A DNA stretch of 37,765 bases. It comes from Gnetum montanum. Its lineage: Eukaryota; Streptophyta; Gnetopsida; Gnetales; Gnetaceae. The DNA lies in NCBI GenBank assembly GCA_015680685.1, contig MNCI01017497.1, positions 513,292 through 551,056 on the forward strand, in the 5' to 3' direction. Positions within the stretch are counted from its first letter, which is position 1, and each line of letters begins with the position of its first letter. Below the pieces are notes generated by a model. It worked only from the letters and a program-made list of their open reading frames with translations, made no database searches and was not told the origin of the DNA. The translations under genes and the position numbers were made by a program. Of this stretch, positions 11,082 through 21,584 are shown in pieces.

Positions 11082-13935
11082 ATGGCACCAAAACCAAGGC
11101 ATCCAAGGGGCGAAGGACCATCACAACCTAGGGATAAGCATCTACGAATGGGAAGGGGATGAGGCATGCAGCAACCAAACCACATGGAGGGCTCTCATGC
11201 AACTGACCCCCTCCACAAAGGACCTAATGTGGAATTTGTCCATCAGATTCCCGAAGAGGAGATTCCCAATGAGCAATTGCAAGGGGATGAAACTCCGAGG
11301 ATAGTGCCACGGCTTGAGGTCACCCTAACCTAAACATGTCTTGATGCTATCAAGTTGCAAGAACTGCAACGAATGGTCCTACAGGAGTTAAACTTTGGAC
11401 CATTTCTTGAGAATGCACCAGAAGATGTGAAGCTTCAATTGCAAAATTCTCCTATGTGGCGAATCATCACAACCAGTGGTGAATGGTACTTAGGAGAGAC
11501 CTATCTCTGCTAGAAAAATTAGCAACTGGGGTCCAAAGTAAGAATTAAGGACATTTATGTCTCTTACTTTGCGGAAGCAATCGTGTAAGCTCTGGGATTG
11601 CTAGAGACTAGAGCAGATGTAGCAAAGATCCCGAAGCAAGCTAACCTCAAGGTACAACGGGAGTGGATCAAGTGGTGCTATGGGATGGATAGCAAAGAGT
11701 TTAGTACTTTGACCACCGTGGAGAGAGTGTATTCAAAGATTATGTCTTACCACTTGAATCTAATGGTGAGACCCAGTAAAATCACTACTTTCTCCACTCG
11801 TGCATGTGCCGCCTTAAGTGGGAAATTCCCAATGAGCCTTCCACAATTGTTATTCTTGGAGATTTAAAAGAGATTTGCTAAAAGTGAACGTGGAAGGCGA
11901 GATCTTCCCTTTTCTTACCTAATCAAAAAATTATGCAAACAGGTAGGGATAGCACGGTATGCCAACGATACACTCTGGCACACCCCGATTGCCTCATGGA
12001 GGAAAATGATGAAGGACAGGACTCTAGCCACTACACACACCAAGGAGGAGCAGCAACCACATCCACTGCCTGCACAAACAATGAGGTCAGGTTCGTAAAC
12101 CCTCATAGAGCACATACACGAAATCCGATAATCGCTCTTGAGCCAACAAGAGCAATCTCAAAGGACAGGTGGAGGGGAAGATCCTTCGATCTATTGCCTT
12201 GCAATGAGCCATCTAGAGCAGGTGGCTCACTTAGTAAGTCTACTAGAAAGGGCAGGGTCAATGTTCTCTGTCACCCAAACATAGGTACCCGTGAGAACTA
12301 ATCTTAGCATCCAAGAGGTAATAGTATCCACACAACAGTTATTTCCTGAAATCTTAGGAAATGCCGCTACTTTCTCGGTACGCTTGGAAGATGGCAAGGA
12401 GGCGACAGTCCTGATGATGCAGCACCAAGGACAATAGGTTGCGGCCAAAGTGGTTGCTGACATAATTTCTATGGCCCTTAACACACCAGCGACACCTGTA
12501 CTAGATGTACATGGACTCAAAGATGTATAGGCATCTGCTAGCACTTCACATAGCAAGATCAATGTAGTCTAAAATGAGGAATTGTTGGACCGATTGGTGG
12601 AAACCAGGTAACCACTTTCGGATATCTTTGACCTTCCGGACAATATCACTGCAACCCAGTCAGAGTTGCTCTCGGCAAGGGGTAAGAGCCTTATCTTGGA
12701 AGGGCAACTTGAAGCTACTCAAGCTAATTGTCAACGCTTGGCAACAAAAGTTGCTTAATTAAGAGCCCAACTTGCCGATCCAGCTCTCCTCAACCGTGAG
12801 CTCACCCGAGACAAAGCTTTTCAACAACTTCAGATCAAACTTCAAATAGTTGAGGATGAGTGAGAGTCGGTAATCTTTGATAATTCCTTGGAAGATGCTC
12901 ATGTATATCATTTAAATAAGGACTTGGTAGAGGTTCACCAAGAGAACGTCAGGTTGACTGTGGAGGCTCATCGCCTGCACAATGTTGGTGCTAAAAATGA
13001 ACACATGAAAAACTTTATTCACCAATAGCAAGAGGAGCTAGCCAGGGTGAACGTTGATGTAAGGAGGTTGGCCACTGAAAATCAAAATCTATCTATGGAG
13101 GACGTTCAAGCCTTGCGACAGAAATCAGCCATTGAAATTGCCGCTTGGAAGAACAAAGCCCTTAAGTTTGAAAAAGTTAAGAATCATTACAAGGACCACG
13201 TGGGATTACAAAAGGAAATGAATGAGAAAAAAATTCAAGTTACAAAGGCTAAGATGAACCAAGAACTCCAGCAGCTCCAAGAAGGAGGCGAGGTATGGTA
13301 ACCCATCTTTGATGGGTTGAATGCCAACAACTAGGCTGAGATCTACCTCAAGGAACTGCAGATTGAAGAAATGACAGAATACATGGAGTTAGCCAACCTT
13401 CACTACATAAATCTAGCTATGCTAATAGCTAGGAGACCATGGTCTGAGCTAGAAAAGTAAGTGGTGCCCTCGTATTCTTTATATGAGGGTGAGTTCCAAG
13501 TGCACAAGGTGACAAAACAAAAATTGGAGATAGCAAATGCAGAACTCGAGGTTCTCCATATGAGTTTTGAAGGACAACATGTAGTCGCAAAGAACTTGGC
13601 TCATCGAATGAATAACTCCCAGCAACTGTCGACATCAATTTGAGCATTTGACATAACAAAAATAATTTGCAGCCTGGTTTGTCAATTTGAAAGAACTCTT
13701 CCATATGCTACCATGCCCTTGGAAGGTTCCAGTCTCAGCACACATTGGTGAAGCTACCTGGACGGTGAACGATCCCAGAAGTAAGGAGGAAAAAATGAGG
13801 ACCCTCTTGGAGGCTTTTCTCTTACCTCCAGAAATTGCAACTGCTGCAGGGTAGCCATCATTTGTGCCACCGCCGCCACATGGTCTAGAGGCTAGTGAAG
13901 GTATGTCAGAACCACCGCCCCCACGAGCGGTGTGA
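11082..13935 (+). pseudogene. Element A ORF3, coiled-coil protein in the env position
   Basis: A ~950-codon frame starts at ATG 11082 (MAPKPRHPRG) and ends at TGA 13933-13935. It stays in one frame to about 13640, then shifts by one base. Codons about 40-170 are acidic and Pro-containing. Codons about 170-300 (ERVYSKIMSYHLNLM...LPFSYLIKKLCKQVGIA) resemble the plant transposon protein domain (Pfam PF20167, from memory). Codons about 500-740 are a long Glu/Gln/Leu/Lys-rich coiled coil (DVRRLATENQNL, WKNKALKFEKVKNHY). The sequence then reads YPIFDGLNA and ends in a Pro-rich tail (EPPPPRAV). I see no signal peptide or convincing membrane segment, so it does not look like an envelope protein despite its position. 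About 20 in-frame stops make it a pseudogene. A homologue in the same relative position is in element C (about 34290-36252). Confidence 0.75.
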
Positions 13936-14156
13936 CCTTCTCCAGAAATTCATGTATCTTTCAACACGATAGAGACTCCAGGCCCATCAAGGTGTTCAAT
14001 TTTTTCTCTGAACACCACCATTTTGTAATTTTTCCTTCTCTGTACCCTCAAGCACTTGGTGCATCATGTGTGTCATATGTGTCAAGTCATGTTTGTAGTT
14101 ATAAAAAGTCCATACCTTCCGAATTGTAGAGGAACTAGAGGATAAGTTTTTACTCA

Positions 14157-14168
14157 GTCGTGGAGGTA
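14157..14168 (+). other. Polypurine tract of element A
   Basis: CAGTCGTGGAGGTA immediately precedes the 3' LTR start TGATGAAG. The equivalent site in B reads TCCTGGGGGTA before TGATGAACC, and in C ATTGTGGGGATA before TGATGAAG. This supports its role as plus-strand primer. Confidence 0.6.
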
Positions 14169-14335
14169 TGATGAAGTGTCAAATGGTTTATGCATTTACT
14201 AGGCCATGTATATGGGACCTCGTATACATGGTCGTGTTGACGCGGCCCCGTATACTTGGCCTTGTTGATGCAGCCCTATCGACGCATCCTTCCGTGCATC
14301 GATGTGGCCCCGTTTACGCGGTGCCTATTTTGGCC

Positions 14336-14343
14336 TATAAATA
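14336..14343 (+). promoter_or_regulatory. TATA box in LTR of A
   Basis: TATAAATA in CCTATAAATAAGTGG lies about 170 bp into the LTR. The C element LTR has TATATAAA at the matching place (36693-36700). It would mark the U3/R boundary about 30 bp downstream. Confidence 0.65.
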
Positions 14344-14512
14344 AGTGGGCTCCTGCCACACTTAGGTATCTTTTGGCAGTTGTAGTGAAGCTCTTACAGT
14401 TTTTTTTTTTGCGAGAGTTAGAATATTTTCCAAGTGCCTGCAGTAGGTGTAAAAAAGGTGTCCAACTCTTTATTCAAGCACTGATGTACCTGACCCCACT
14501 GATGTGAATGGC

Positions 14513-14518
14513 AATAAA
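14513..14518 (+). terminator. Poly(A) signal candidate in LTR of A
   Basis: AATAAA lies about 175 bp after the TATA box. The C LTR has AATAAA at the equivalent position (36876-36881). Confidence 0.4.
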
Positions 14519-15102
14519 GACGAGCTTTTCAATCATTCCTTGCAGCAATTGGACTTAGTCATTTAATGAATTTAATAGTTTTATATTTCTATGCTTTAAT
14601 AGTTCCTTGAGTTTTTTTTGTTATTATTTTAATTACTATCGCTCATTTATAGTTCGTAGAAACCATAAGTATGACCATCTCGAACATAAACCCAACACTT
14701 GGCAACCCAACAACACTTAACGTCTAGTAACCCAGTAGTGGTTAGGGAATGCTTAGGATGTGCACGGAAGATGGGATCAGATACTTATGCTAGGAAGAGT
14801 TAGGACATAGAGTAGGATAATTATAGATTACCTAATATTTCATTCCTTACTTTCCATTCTGAGAATTAGATGCTAGAAGATGAAGTAAAAAGCCATAAAA
14901 ATCAGTTGCCTCAATCTCACTTAACCATCACAATTAGAACATCACAAGTGAGGTTGGGAAGACAATGACCGTTCTAACAAATGGTTTTGCTGGTTTAGGT
15001 CTGCCGTATGCAAAGTGCTTACAGTCTACGGAATTCGACCGAGTCACATGTGAATGCCCGTGATTCGCATGGTTGGGCGTAGGGGTACCTAGCCGCTCAT
15101 CA

Positions 15103-16257
15103 GTCATCATGACACTCCTTTAATTTTGAGAATAAACTCTTTTTTCTAGACATGTGATTTGAAGCATCCATGTCAACAATCCACTTATCATTTACATGGT
15201 AATGTTTAAAACATGAAGTACTTAGATTACCTGTATGTGTAATTGAGGCTATGGGAGTTTTTGATGATGTGTTAGCCTTCTTGAGTAAGTTGGAATTTCT
15301 CAATATTGATTGTAACACTTTAATTTGTTCAGTAGTGAGATTGAGATTATTAGATTTATCATTCTCTATAGTAGTCTCGATAGCAAGGACTTTCTTTGGC
15401 TCTTGGTGGTTCCATGGCTTGTAACTTGATGGGTATCCATGGATTTTGAAGTAGGTATCCTGTGTATGATTCATCTTGTGGCAGTGATCACACAATAGCT
15501 TCTCCTTCTTGAATCTTTAACTCCTTTGTTGTTGCTTACTTTACTGTGTGATGAGGGTTGATCCTATCAAAGGAGCAACTATTCCTATCAGAAGCATAAC
15601 CCTCTTCCTATTTTCCTCTCTTCTTACTTCAGAGAAAGCCTCACGGATGGTGGGAAAAGGCTTTGTGCTCAACACTTTGCCCTGTACCTTGTCCAACTCT
15701 TTATTCAGCCCTTGTAAAAAATCAAAGATCCACTCCTTTTCAATCATTCAAGCAAACTTGACTCCATCTTTAGGACTCTTCCACTATATTTCATAAAATA
15801 AATCCATCTCTTGCCATAATTCAATCAAAGAATTAAAATAATCAGTGACTAATTTGTCTCCTTGTCACATCTCATGAAGCTTCAAGCATATTTCAAAACA
15901 CTATGATGTGTTTTCCAGATCTAAGTAGATTTTTTGAACTATTGTTCATATGTCTTTAGTAATTTTGTAGAACAGATATGTCCTTTCAATTTGCGACATC
16001 ATTAAATTAATTAACCAAGCCATCACTATGGAATTTTCAGCATCCCAAGTATGATAGCCAAGGTTGGTAGATTTAGCAGGCGAAATTATTTCAGTGACAT
16101 ATCTTGACTTTCCTTTGCCTTCAATAACAAGAAAAATGAACTAAAACCATTCTCAAAAGTTGGCTCCATTGATTTTGTGCTGGGTTATTTGAAGAAAATA
16201 ATTTTCAAAGGGTTGAGAAGAAGAAGATAAAGGATTTCAAATAGTTTTCGTTGGCAT
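15103..16257 (-). pseudogene. gag: Element E copia gag and protease start
   Basis: Gag starts at ATG 16257 (MPTKTI), about 65 bp after the PBS. The N-terminal block has ITQHKINGANF and the VIEGKGKSRYVTE stretch typical of the copia-type gag domain. The middle block has YFNSLIELWQEMD and WIFDFLQGLNKELDKVQGK, then IREAFSEVRREE (about 15790-15600). A zinc-knuckle region follows (CDHCHKMNHTQDTYFKIHGYP, 15495-15430). The protease active site reads WIVDMDASNHMS (about 15190-15150), where the family has D-S-G-A-S. Frame changes occur between blocks and several stops are present. Truncated by insertion of A. Confidence 0.82.
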
Positions 16258-16319
16258 GCTTTCAAGTGTGCTGGGTGAAGAGGATTCAAAAGAAGAGTTT
16301 TTTTAGCCATCTAACTTGT

Positions 16320-16330
16320 CTCTGATACCA
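16320..16330 (-). other. Primer binding site of element E (initiator tRNA-Met)
   Basis: TGGTATCAGAG on the minus strand directly abuts the LTR end (TTTATTCA). It matches the usual plant copia site complementary to initiator tRNA-Met. Confidence 0.85.
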
Positions 16331-16735
16331 TGAATAAAGAGATGAAATGAAATAGTTCTCTTTATTGAAGTTTATGAAAGATTGCATACAAGGATTTATA
16401 GACCAACCTTATTCTGTATTTTAGGAAACAAACTATAAAAGAAAACTAATCTCCTAGAAATCAAAAATGATAAAAATGGAAGCTACAGATCAGGGAAAAC
16501 AAACTCCACAAAAACTACAATTAATCCCACAAAATTAGGAATTTTACTGAATCCAAAAAATCAGGAATTTACTCAATCTTTCCAAGAATAAAGAATCGTG
16601 AAAGAAAATTAAGAAACTTAAAAATAGTTTTTTCTATATGAATGTAAGGTGAAAAGTCAAGTCACATATGTGATGCTGTTATTAGAAGCTTATATGTTAA
16701 CATTGGAAGCTAAAACAATGTATCAATTCTTAACA
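16331..16735 (-). repeat. 5' LTR of element E
   Basis: On the minus strand it starts TGTTAAGAATTGATAC and ends TCTTTATTCA next to the PBS. A TATA box (TCTATAAATCC, near 16392-16402) lies inside. The outer boundary rests on the TGTTAAGAATTG start typical of such LTRs; no second LTR is in the window to confirm it. Confidence 0.6.
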
Positions 16736-16867
16736 TTATATTTTACTAATAAAGATAACAATAAGATCTTAAGCAATATTTAAAAATCTCTTAAGGGAGT
16801 GCCATGAAGGAAAATTATGGCTACTAAAATAAGGTATTGAAAATATTTATTTAATTATAAATTATGG

Positions 16868-17010
16868 CTATGTAGAGGATTTGAGGCTTTGCAAAGGGTT
16901 TTTTTTAGGCTATGCAAAGGGTGGAAATTTGAGGCTTTACAAATGGGTTTTTTGGGATTGTGCAAAGATTCAAAAGCTTTGCAAAGAACTTTATAAGAAG
17001 GGCTTTGCGT
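16868..17010. repeat. Degenerate short repeat, GGCTTTGCAAAGGG type
   Basis: Four to five variants of (TTGAG)GCTTTGCAAAGGGTTTTTT occur at irregular spacing. Each contains the palindrome CTTTGCAAAG or a variant. Function unknown. Confidence 0.5.
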
Positions 17011-17602
17011 CTTCATTGAGGACTAGAAGTGGGTTTCACTACTTAACTTAATTGAAGATATGGTACCAATTACTAATTCTAAACCATCGAAGATTGCCAC
17101 TTAATTAAAAGCCTTATTTGAAAGGCAAACAACTCTTGATGATAGATAGGAAATGTTTATTTAGAACTAGAAAATGATATCTAAATAGATGGAGGAACAA
17201 AAAAGAAAAAAACACCAAAGAAGCAAAAGATGCTAATGAAAGAACATATAGTAGTCATGGATCAACATAATAGTAACTTTGAAAGTCTCTTTCATATTGT
17301 AAACATTGTAGCCATAAAGCAAGATGTGATGTCTGATCAACTAGAAGCTATGATGACATGACAAATAATAGTAGAATGAATTACAAAATAAAAAATAATG
17401 AGTAAAACTTTAAATTTTGAAACAAATCAGGAAACTATATGATATTATTTTAAACTAGAAAATAGTTATTAGAGTAAATCTTGAATGCATCAAATCTTTA
17501 TGTGATTTAGTGAAGAAACATGAAGAATAATGAAAAAGAGTTGAAAATATCTAATTTGCTAGGTCTCAAAAGGTCCACATAAGAAAAGATAATTTAAAAA
17601 AT

Positions 17603-17840
17603 GTTATTTCTAATACTACTTTTCAACATCTTACCTAATACAATCTTGAATGTATACTGCATAGGTTTTATATGTGATAAACCAATCTTTTGAATGCCAT
17701 CTACAAAATTGTTTCTAAAAATTGCTATTTTTGATATTTCTTTTCAACATCTTGCCTAATACAATCTCTGATGTATACTACATACAATTTATATATCATA
17801 AACCACTCTTTTGAATGTCATCAGCAAAATTGTTGCTAAA
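17603..17840. repeat. 121-bp tandem duplication, two diverged copies
   Basis: TTTCAACATC recurs at 17621 and 17742, followed in both copies by TT(A/G)CCTAATACAATCT, ATGTATACT, CATAAACCA/GATAAACCA, TCTTTTGAATG and CAAAATTGTT. Spacing is 121 bp throughout. No coding role is visible. Confidence 0.7.
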
Positions 17841-18470
17841 GCTTCTTATCCTTAGCTTTGATCCTTTACCTCTAATGACTTATTAGTGTTATTACATTTT
17901 AGTCATTTTGTGGAGCAGGGCATAAGTCCTAGGTTAAGATAGTTCTAATAGCTTGATAAAAGGGGCTCTGTATTTCATAATAACCCCAAGATTAAAATTT
18001 AGCAAATGAAAAGCTCATGCCCTAATTATGTTTTCAAATCCCAAAATTTAAAGCTAAAGTAAAAGTTATGATATGCATGAAAGCTTTAGAAATTAAGGAT
18101 CAAAATTGAGCTCAAAGGTAAGAGTTACAAATTAATGGATTATAAGAATATAGGCCAATGCAAAAAAATTTCTAGGTTTTTTCAACATAGTAAAGCTCAT
18201 TGACAAATTTCTTATGTTGATAAGATAAGTTCATACAATTTTTAGATTTCAAGGAGTTAGGGTTCAAATTAAAATAAGCATCAAAATTGAGTAGCCATCA
18301 AAGAAAAACTTTATACAAGTTAAGCTTTCATAAATATATGCTCTATTAGCTAAGTTGAGATTATTAGAGCTTAAGCATCAATTTTTTCCTAACAAGCATT
18401 TGAATAGAATTTGAGCACTAACAGAGATCCTCACTTCAAGCAAAAAGGCTTAATCTAAACCTAAAAAAGG

Positions 18471-19544
18471 TCTTTACCTTTTGGTATGTCAAAACCTTAG
18501 AGAAAATGGAGAATGTAGATTTTGTATGTGACAATAGTGTTGCAAGACCATGAACAAGAACTTCACATGGAGAGCCAAGAATGAGATCTATGTTGAGATG
18601 TTAAAGTAAAGACTACATGGATAAGATTTGAGCATGGATGAAAATAGAGTCTATGAGCCAAATGAAGATGTTCCAAAGACTAGCAAGATGTCAAATTGAC
18701 AAGGGAATGCCTTACACTTCCAAGTGCAAAAGTGGAGTACGCATCTACGAAAAATGGTAGACGTCTATCTTGGAAGATAGACATCTACACACTACACATC
18801 GACATCTACACTTAAAGATAGACATCTCTCTTGCATTGGAAATGTTTACAGATAGACGCCTCATTCTTGAAGTAGATGTCTATACTAGCCCTTTGATAGC
18901 CATTGTATAAATTTTGAGGAATTTTTGGAAACTTCAAGGGTATAAGACAAAGTTAATTTCTTGGAAATTATGCAAGTAATGTAATTATAAAATCATTTTG
19001 AAGGCTACTAAAAGAAATCTTGTGATTATCCTTCATTGTACTATCACTTGTATATTTTTTATGATTGTGAGCTTCATTGCTAGAAATCTGTACTTCTACT
19101 TACACTCTTTCTTGTTCTTTCTCTTTCTTTCTTGTAGCCCTATGAGGTTGATGTGCTTCTTGCAAGAAGAAATCTTCCTTAAGATTGTCAAGACCCTGCA
19201 AGCTTAAATGGTCTTATAATGACAAAACACTTCAATGCAGAGCTCACGATTGTAAAGGTTATGGGATCCTCTAAACCGCAGTTTGAGCTTTTCAGGACCT
19301 TGTAGGACTGAGTGGTTTTACAACAACAAAACACTCTAGAGCAGAGCTCAAAGCTTGTAAAGGATGTTATGTCCTTCAAACTAGTTTTTGAAGAAACAAA
19401 GTCCAAAGGCATGCATATAATAGATCCTCTGAATGTGGACATACCCAAGTTGGGAAATCATGTAAACTTTGTGTTTTGTTTCAATGGGTGCAACATTTTA
19501 AATTATGTAACTCATTCAACCCCCTTCTAAGTTCTCGATCCTCA
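18471..19544 (+). repeat. Left LTR of element D
   Basis: It aligns from ACCTTTTGGTATGTCAAAACC to TTCTCGATCCTCA with 24024-24811 plus 30815-31139. The first bases are TC instead of TG. The U3 part carries a cluster of TAGACATCTA-type motifs (18738-18885). It is an uninterrupted copy and so shows the empty-site sequence for the insertion of B. Confidence 0.85.
18738..18885. repeat. TAGACATCTA motif cluster in left LTR of D
   Basis: At least seven variants of (A)TAGACATCTAC or its complement TAGATGTCTA occur within 150 bp. The same cluster is in the right LTR (24311-24482) and again internally (21585-21835). Confidence 0.75.
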
Positions 19545-19546
19545 AG

Positions 19547-19558
19547 TGGTATTAGAGC
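19547..19558 (+). other. Primer binding site of element D (initiator tRNA-Met)
   Basis: TGGTATTAGAGC lies two bases after the LTR end. It differs by one C-to-T change from the standard TGGTATCAGAGC of plant copia elements. Confidence 0.85.
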
Positions 19559-19600
19559 TCGATACTCTCAATTTTGTGTTTCACATTTCAAGAGTGAACT

Positions 19601-21330
19601 ATGGAGGGAACATCTTATACAAAACCATCAATGCTTGATGGGTTTGGCTTTGCATATTGGAAGGCAAGGATGCAAGAATTCTTCAAATCCATGGAATTCG
19701 AGGTATGGGAGTTAATTCATGAAGCCTACACACTACCCATTAACAGAACCATGAAAACACTCAAGCCAAGAAGAAAATGAACTTCTGAAGAAAAAGATAA
19801 GTTCATGTTTGACTAAAAAGCCAAAAATTATTTATATTGTGCATAGAAGAAATATGAGTTTAATAGAATAGCTGGGTGTAAAACCACTAATGAAATATGA
19901 AAAGCCTTAGAGGTAACTTATTAGGGCACTTCTATAGTTAAACAATCAAAACTTTTAGTATTGCAAAGCAAATAGATAAGCTTAAAATGAAGGAGAAAAG
20001 ATTAAGAACTACTTATCTAGGAAAAATGATCTAGTTGTAGCAATTAGAGGAATAGGTAAGGACTTGCCAAAAAGTGATGTAACTTTAAAAATGATTAGAA
20101 CTTTATAGCCTGAGTTTAGACTAAACATCACTACCATAGAAGAAATTAGAGACTTTTCGATGCTAAAATTTGAGGAGCTTTAAAGTTGTCTTATTGCATC
20201 TGATATGAATCTCATAAGTGAGGGAGGTATAAAAGAAAAGCCCATTACCCTAAAATCTACATTAAAGGATACGAAGTTGATTGAACAAAAAATGAACAAT
20301 GAAGATGAAATAGCTCTTTTATCAAGAAGAGTTCAAAGACTTCTTATAAGAAAAGGAAGAAGCTTTAATCAACCATGCCCTAATCAATCCAAATGCAAAG
20401 AGAAAGGTAAAAATTTTACAAATTCAAATTTTGATGCATTTTCTATAGAATGTTAGGTGTGTGTGGTGTAAGAGGTCATGTGGCCTCCGAATGTCCTAGT
20501 ATTGACAAGTTGCAACAAAAAGATAAAAATGAAACTAATGTGAAAAAGATAAAACTTCTACACCAATTGGGATGATGGAGAATAGAGTGAGGAGGAGGTA
20601 GATGGCACTACAAAGGACTTGCATCTCATTTGCATGGCTCTCACAGAAGATAACAATAGCACAATTGAAGAAGATAAGGAAATAATAGAAACTGATAAGG
20701 AAAGATATCAACTTTTATGTAATGAAATATTGTCCTTTCAAAATCTTTGTATAAAGCTAAAGAAGGCTCTAAACTAAAAAGATCAAGATCTATCTTTACT
20801 TAATGAAAAATATTTATACCCCCCACAAGAAAGCTTAGACCTAAGGACTAAGAACAAAAAAATAACCTTGTCTTATGAGCAGATGGAAAAAGAACTTGCA
20901 GATACCAAACTTGTAAATGAAATACTTATAAAAGAAAAAGAATTCCTTCACATCATTTTCAAACAAGAAAGAAGTCCACATGATAAAAGTGGGTTTGGAT
21001 GTTGTCAACAAGAAGAAGCATCCACATAAACTTCATCCAAATTAAAAACTAAAATATCAACAAGCATTACATTCAAACAAAGAGCAGCTCCAAGGTTTGA
21101 TCATTTTAACCAAAATAAAAGGATTGGATGTTACTATTATGAAATATTTTGGCATAAGCAATGGGATTTCAATTTGAAATATTATCACATGAACACCTTG
21201 TCATATTATAAAATTTTTTTGTCTTACCCAAATGCACCTAGAGAGGAAATTTTGTAGAGCAAAAAGGAATGGAAGATAAATCAAAAAGATAAGAAGAATA
21301 AAAAGGTGTAGAGAATTAAGTGAAAAGAAG
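19601..21330 (+). pseudogene. gag: Element D gag (copia UBN2 type, SIRE-like)
   Basis: The frame starts at ATG 19601 (MEGTSYTKPSM). The FGFAYWKARMQEFFKS...VW segment (19640-19705) is the start of the copia UBN2 gag domain. Later blocks lie in another frame (20205 on): a Lys-rich linker, then a zinc knuckle CX2CX4HX4C at 20451-20492 whose second position is a TAG stop, an acidic/coiled stretch (20600-20960), the KSGFG box (20982-21000) and a degraded second knuckle near 21128-21165 in which the second Cys is Tyr. This order matches gag of the SIRE/Maximus-type copia branch as I remember it. Stops are frequent. No protease or pol follows. Confidence 0.75.
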
Positions 21331-21334
21331 GAAG

Positions 21335-21584
21335 TGAAAGAACTCTTAAGAATTTTGTGAAAGGAAGCCAGACATTAGAAATAAAGGAAATTTGTGTGAA
21401 AGGAGGAACTTTAAAAGAAGAACCTCATTTCTAATCTCCTTACACATCTTGATCTCCATTAGCAAACAAGGTAAGTAGATGTAAGTTTTCATTTTTTCAT
21501 CTAATTTAAAATTCTTAGAGGACTATGATCCATGGCAACTATTCCTTGAACCTTTGTTATCTCATTTCACTATCTGTTTAGACA
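21335..21584 (+). other. Element D spacer after gag
   Basis: No gene is seen. In an autonomous relative, protease and pol would begin here, but no motif of either is found before the second ORF. Confidence 0.45.

Larger units (their letters stand above)
2597..15102 (+). mobile_element. Element A: Athila-like Ty3/gypsy LTR retrotransposon
   Basis: Order: truncated 5' LTR (2597-2742), tRNA-Asp type PBS (2744-2760), gag, protease, RT, RNase H, integrase, spacer with a U3-like array, a large extra ORF (11082-13935), PPT and 3' LTR (14169-15102). The RT signature FMDDFS, the PBS class and the extra ORF after integrase fit the Athila branch of chromovirus-free plant gypsy elements. All frames carry many stops, so it is inactive. 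It sits inside copia element E, whose protease region starts right after 15102. A target duplication cannot be tested because the 5' LTR start has been lost to repeat X. Confidence 0.85.
14169..15102 (+). repeat. 3' LTR of element A
   Basis: It starts TGATGA and ends TCATCA, as in B. U3 (14169-14330) has the GTATAC-rich array. The R/U5 part (from about 14890) matches the 5' remnant at 2597-2742 and, in reverse complement, the LTRs of B, for example the GCCATAAAAATC and GGGAAGACAA blocks. It is directly followed by element E sequence. Confidence 0.85.
15103..16735 (-). mobile_element. Element E: 5' part of a Ty1/copia retrotransposon
   Basis: Read on the minus strand it has a 405-bp LTR (16735-16331), a PBS (16330-16320), gag, a zinc knuckle and the start of the protease, then stops at 15103 where element A is inserted. 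The remainder would lie left of A and is outside the window. The gag type with CDHCHK...H....F.IHGYP belongs to the common plant copia gag family. Confidence 0.8.
16736..18470. other. AT-rich unclassified sequence between E and D
   Basis: No gene is supported; frames are short and full of stops. It contains degenerate short repeats of GAGGCTTTGCAAAGGG (16868-17010) and a 121-bp tandem duplication (17603-17840). The part after 17860 has scattered AGCTCA/TTAGAGC motifs like those right of element D (31280-33560), so both may be pieces of one older sequence split by D. Confidence 0.4.

Noticed and set aside
15548-15796. Plus-strand 82-codon frame
   Set aside because: It is the complement of the well-recognised copia gag frame of element E.
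18738-18885. CRISPR-like array of short repeats
   Set aside because: Repeats are degenerate, partly inverted and irregularly spaced, in a plant LTR.
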